Shown here in pieces: positions 5,996-7,610 of a stretch of DNA of 7,610 bases (the stretch's first letter is position 1; every line of letters starts with the position of its first letter). The notes under the pieces were generated by a model. The model was not told the origin of the DNA. It did not search any database and worked only from the letters and a program-made list of their open reading frames with translations. The DNA comes from Flavobacteriaceae bacterium (lineage in GTDB: Bacteria > Bacteroidota > Bacteroidia > Flavobacteriales > Flavobacteriaceae), in contig CANEXR010000132.1 in assembly GCA_947443815.1 (NCBI GenBank), forward strand, positions 1 to 7,610, read 5' to 3'. The translations under genes were made by a program, and so were the position numbers.

Positions 5996-6035
5996 CAACA
6001 ATTTAAAACGCTTTATTAAGTATTTTAAACTGTTG
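5996..6035. promoter_or_regulatory. 40-nt near-palindrome upstream of HMBD gene
   Basis: CAACAATTTAAAA (5996-6008) is mirrored by TTTTAAACTGTTG (6023-6035), 12 of 13 pairs. In the middle, CTT (6011-6013) pairs with AAG (6018-6020) around TATT, so the whole 40 nt is symmetric apart from a CG/TA internal mismatch and one base. It ends 27 nt before the ATG at 6063. No good TAnnTTTG box is visible nearby; TAATTTTT at 6041 is the closest. It could be a dimeric-regulator operator or a leader hairpin. There is no T-tract directly after the second arm that would make it a standard terminator, although an oligo-T starts at 6043. Confidence 0.5.
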
Positions 6036-6062
6036 AATCCTAATTTTTTTTAAAAAACAAAC

Positions 6063-6524
6063 ATGAAAAAGATAATCATCGTACTAAGCGTATTCTTAGC
6101 CGTAATCTCAACACTAGCAGCTCAAGAGGCTCCAAAAACTTCTCAAAATGAAGTTCAAAAAACAATGTATAACTGTCCAATGCATCCCAAAGAAATGAGT
6201 GACAAGGCAGGAAAATGCAGCGAATGCGGAATGACAATGGTAAAAGTCTCCGAAACAAAGTACAATCATGCCGCAAAAGGGAGCCAAGCAAGCAAAAAAG
6301 TTGTAACAAAATACGTTTGTAAAATGGACGGTTCCATTTCTGATAAAGCTGAAAAATGCCCTAAATGCGGTATGGCAATGACTAAAAATGAGACTCAAAA
6401 AATGATGTATTCATGTCCAATGCATCCCAAAGAAATGAGTGATAAAGCCGGTAAATGTCCTAAATGCGGCATGGCAATGAAACCCAATGAAAGTAATGAA
6501 AAAAGGGTAAGTCCAAAAAAATAA
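6063..6524 (+). CDS. Secreted protein with three heavy-metal-binding (HMBD) modules
   Basis: A 153-residue periplasmic or exported metal-binding protein. Residues 1-20 are a signal peptide (MKKIII, hydrophobic core, cleavage after STLAA). Three copies of the heavy-metal-binding domain known from copper ATPases and CusB-type adaptors (HMBD, YxCPMHP...KCPxCGMxM) follow: residues 36-61, 84-108 and 116-141. Metal-ligand candidates are Cys38, Met40, His41, Cys52, Cys55, Met57 and Met59 in module 1. The equivalents in module 3 are Cys118, Met120, His121, Cys132, Cys135, Met137 and Met139. Module 2 is divergent, with CKMDG replacing CPMHP, so it lacks the His but keeps Cys86, Met88, Cys99 and Cys102. 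Linkers are Lys/Asn-rich. The likely role is binding Cu(I) or related ions in the envelope, as a buffer or donor to efflux; the exact metal is inferred. It has a palindrome upstream and an intrinsic terminator 8 nt after its stop, so it looks like a single-gene unit. Confidence 0.9.
   Translation: MKKIIIVLSVFLAVISTLAAQEAPKTSQNEVQKTMYNCPMHPKEMSDKAGKCSECGMTMVKVSETKYNHAAKGSQASKKVVTKYVCKMDGSISDKAEKCPKCGMAMTKNETQKMMYSCPMHPKEMSDKAGKCPKCGMAMKPNESNEKRVSPKK
6174..6442 (+). repeat. Duplicated module: 29-nt identical copies 240 nt apart
   Basis: Within the HMBD gene the 29 nt at 6174-6202 recur exactly at 6414-6442, encoding CPMHPKEMSD in modules 1 and 3. The offset of 240 nt keeps frame (80 codons). 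Flanking codons in the same modules differ at synonymous sites, and module 2 shows no such identity. This suggests a recent duplication or gene conversion between the outer modules. Confidence 0.8.
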
Positions 6525-6531
6525 TTTTGTC

Positions 6532-6567
6532 AAACAGCCTTGTATTTTATAAGGCTGTTTTTTTTTT
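6532..6567 (+). terminator. Intrinsic terminator after the HMBD gene
   Basis: AAACAGCCTT (6532-6541) pairs perfectly with AAGGCTGTTT (6551-6560) around a 9-nt loop, and an uninterrupted run of ten T residues (6558-6567) completes a textbook rho-independent terminator. The first arm starts 8 nt after the HMBD stop codon. It is the only strong terminator of this type in the window. Confidence 0.92.
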
Positions 6568-6693
6568 AAATTGTGGAATAATCAACATCCTAACTAATTT
6601 ATTTTGAAAAATTAAGAACGTTGGTTTTCCTATTCCAATACATTCAAATTTTTACTGCAATATATTGCTTCTCTAAATCAATAAAGCGAACAT

Positions 6694-6888
6694 CCTTTGG
6701 CGCAAGCCGATATAGGTATTGCCATGGGAACAGGAACTGATGTTGCTATCGAAAGCGCTACGATTACCTTAGTGAAAGGCGATCTGCAAGGTATTGTTAA
6801 AGCCAAAGAATTAGGACATTCGGTAATGCAGAACATCAAGCAGAATTGGTTTCTTTTCAGCATTTTGACAATCGATTATTTTGATTAA
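6694..6888 (+). pseudogene. Truncated P1B-type metal ATPase fragment
   Basis: The frame through 6694-6888 encodes [22 protein letters not shown], then [19 protein letters not shown] and [10 protein letters not shown]. This is the end of the ATP-hinge region and the start of the last membrane helix pair of copper/heavy-metal P1B ATPases (normally [20 protein letters not shown]...NIKQNLFFAF). Everything upstream (HMBD, transmembrane helices, CPC, DKTGT, HP) and the final helices downstream are missing. About 50 codons remain open and well conserved, so the loss is probably recent. A TTG at 6697 could serve as a start, but the product would lack all catalytic parts, so I call it a relic. Homology stops at about 6846 and the frame then drifts ([13 protein letters not shown]) to TAA at 6886-6888. 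At 6677-6688, ATCAATAAAGCG is 10/12 like a GINDA coding stretch in another frame and may be eroded upstream sequence; that is speculative. It fits the adjacent metal-binding genes. Confidence 0.85.
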
Positions 6889-6893
6889 TTTTG
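6864..6893 (+). promoter_or_regulatory. Bacteroidota-type promoter for the MOSC gene
   Basis: TTTG at 6864-6867, then 18 nt, then TAATTTTG at 6886-6893: a full match to TTG-N(17-23)-TAnnTTTG with the same 18-nt spacer as the promoter at 1480-1508. The -7 box ends 17 nt before the ATG at 6911, predicting a leader of about a dozen nucleotides. Its TAA doubles as the stop codon of the ATPase fragment. Confidence 0.75.
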
Positions 6894-6910
6894 ATGCAAA
6901 TAATACGATT

Positions 6911-7610
6911 ATGCTGCAACTTTCAGAAATTTGGATTTATCCTGTAAAATCATTTGGTGGAATTAGTCTCACGCAAGCTCAAGTAACAGATAGAGGTTTG
7001 GAACACGACCGCCGTTGGTTGTTAGTTGATGCAAACGGACTGTTTGTTTCGCAACGAGAAAACCCGGAATTGGCCCTTTTTCAAACAGAAATTGCAATGG
7101 GTTTTTTGAGTATTACACACCGAGAAAAATTAGAAACCATTCGAGTCCCATTGTATCAAACTTTTTCGGAAACCCAAGAAAAAATATCAGTGACCGTTTG
7201 GGAAGATACTATAGAGGCGTATGAAGTGAATCAAGCTACTACGGATTGGTTTACCAAAATACTTGGTTTTGCAGCTCGTTTGGTCTATATGCCAGAGGAA
7301 AGTCATCGAAAAGTAGAAGCTGAATATGCAGTTACTAAGACGGATATTATTTCCTTTTCAGATGGATATCCTTTTTTGATTATTGGTCAATCGTCATTGG
7401 ATGATTTGAATTCCCGATTGAAAAAATCACTGCCGATGAATCGGTTTCGTCCTAATTTTGTTTTTTCAGGAGGATTGCCTTATGAAGAAGAGTCTTGGAG
7501 AGAATTCGCAATTGGAGATTTGTCTTTTTTTGGGGTAAAACCTTGCGCAAGATGTATAATGACTACAGTAGATCAAGAAAAAGGTGTGCCATCAGGAAAA
7601 GACCCTTTGC
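6911..7610 (+). CDS. MOSC-domain (molybdenum-binding) oxidoreductase-like protein, 3' truncated by window
   Basis: 233 residues are visible and the frame is open at the right edge, so this is a window truncation, not a broken gene. The start MLQLSEIWIYPVKSFGGISL is the classic opening of the MOSC N-terminal beta-barrel domain. GLEHDRRWLLVD (29-40) and FVSQREN (45-51) follow, then the MOSC domain proper with FSDGYPFLIIGQSSLDDLN (149-167), NRFRPNFVFSG (177-187) and the hallmark KPCARCIMTTVDQ (210-222). By analogy with mARC (ACSRC, from memory), Cys215 would be the molybdenum ligand. Relatives YcbX and mARC reduce N-hydroxylated compounds using molybdenum cofactor. The substrate here is not evident. 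No signal peptide is present. The ATG at 6911 fits the family start and the promoter at 6864-6893. An ATG at 6894 is out of frame. Codons are T/A-ending, unlike pdxJ and the hydrolase. Confidence 0.93.
   Translation, partial: MLQLSEIWIYPVKSFGGISLTQAQVTDRGLEHDRRWLLVDANGLFVSQRENPELALFQTEIAMGFLSITHREKLETIRVPLYQTFSETQEKISVTVWEDTIEAYEVNQATTDWFTKILGFAARLVYMPEESHRKVEAEYAVTKTDIISFSDGYPFLIIGQSSLDDLNSRLKKSLPMNRFRPNFVFSGGLPYEEESWREFAIGDLSFFGVKPCARCIMTTVDQEKGVPSGKDPL

Noticed and set aside
6114..6398. Minus-strand frames opposite the HMBD gene
   Set aside because: They are Cys/Phe/His-rich mirror translations of the repeated HMBD codons, with no independent start or family resemblance.
6568..6693. A further gene or regulatory RNA between the terminator and the ATPase relic
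   Set aside because: Only A/T-rich sequence with frequent stops in all frames. Apart from a speculative eroded GINDA-like stretch at 6677-6688 I see nothing in it.
6697..6888. A genuine 63-residue protein starting at TTG 6697
   Set aside because: All recognisable sequence is an internal slice of a P1B ATPase beginning mid-motif, with no promoter upstream and a strong terminator before it, so a relic is the simpler reading.

Overview
The window looks like chromosomal DNA of a Flavobacterium-like member of the Bacteroidota. The evidence is low-GC DNA with A-rich, non-Shine-Dalgarno start regions, promoters of the TTG-N18-TAnnTTTG type, and the block CBS protein - nadK - DUF6089-like barrel - uppS, which I recall as conserved in flavobacteria (there usually followed by bamA, which would lie just off the left edge).

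Left block (1-3370). Four housekeeping genes are read leftward: a CBS-domain protein (2597-3256), NAD kinase (1636-2520), an outer-membrane beta-barrel-like protein of the DUF6089 type (778-1461) and the undecaprenyl diphosphate synthase uppS (33-773). The last two are 4 nt apart and share a very clear promoter at 1480-1508. Middle block (3371-5371). Divergently, pdxJ (vitamin B6 synthesis), an alpha/beta hydrolase and a small four-helix membrane protein (DUF360/holin superfamily IV) are read rightward. A structured intergenic repeat of about 100 bp (4092-4192) fills the pdxJ-hydrolase gap. A perfect 12-bp tandem duplication inside an A/T inverted repeat fills the hydrolase-holin gap.

Right block (5372-6893). 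This accessory-looking stretch appears to be the remnant of a copper or heavy-metal resistance locus. It holds a secreted Cys/His-rich small protein with a WLPPKI tail, a near-palindromic 40-nt element, a secreted protein with three heavy-metal-binding (HMBD) modules, a strong intrinsic terminator, and a fragment of a P1B-type metal ATPase truncated at both ends. The stop of that fragment coincides with the -7 box of the next gene, a MOSC-domain protein (6911 to beyond the right edge).

The housekeeping genes are confidently identified by motif. The most interesting parts are the intergenic repeat, the palindrome in front of the HMBD gene, the unnamed Cys-rich protein, and the eroded ATPase abutting the MOSC promoter. 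I see no tRNA, rRNA, CRISPR array, intact transposase or integrase.
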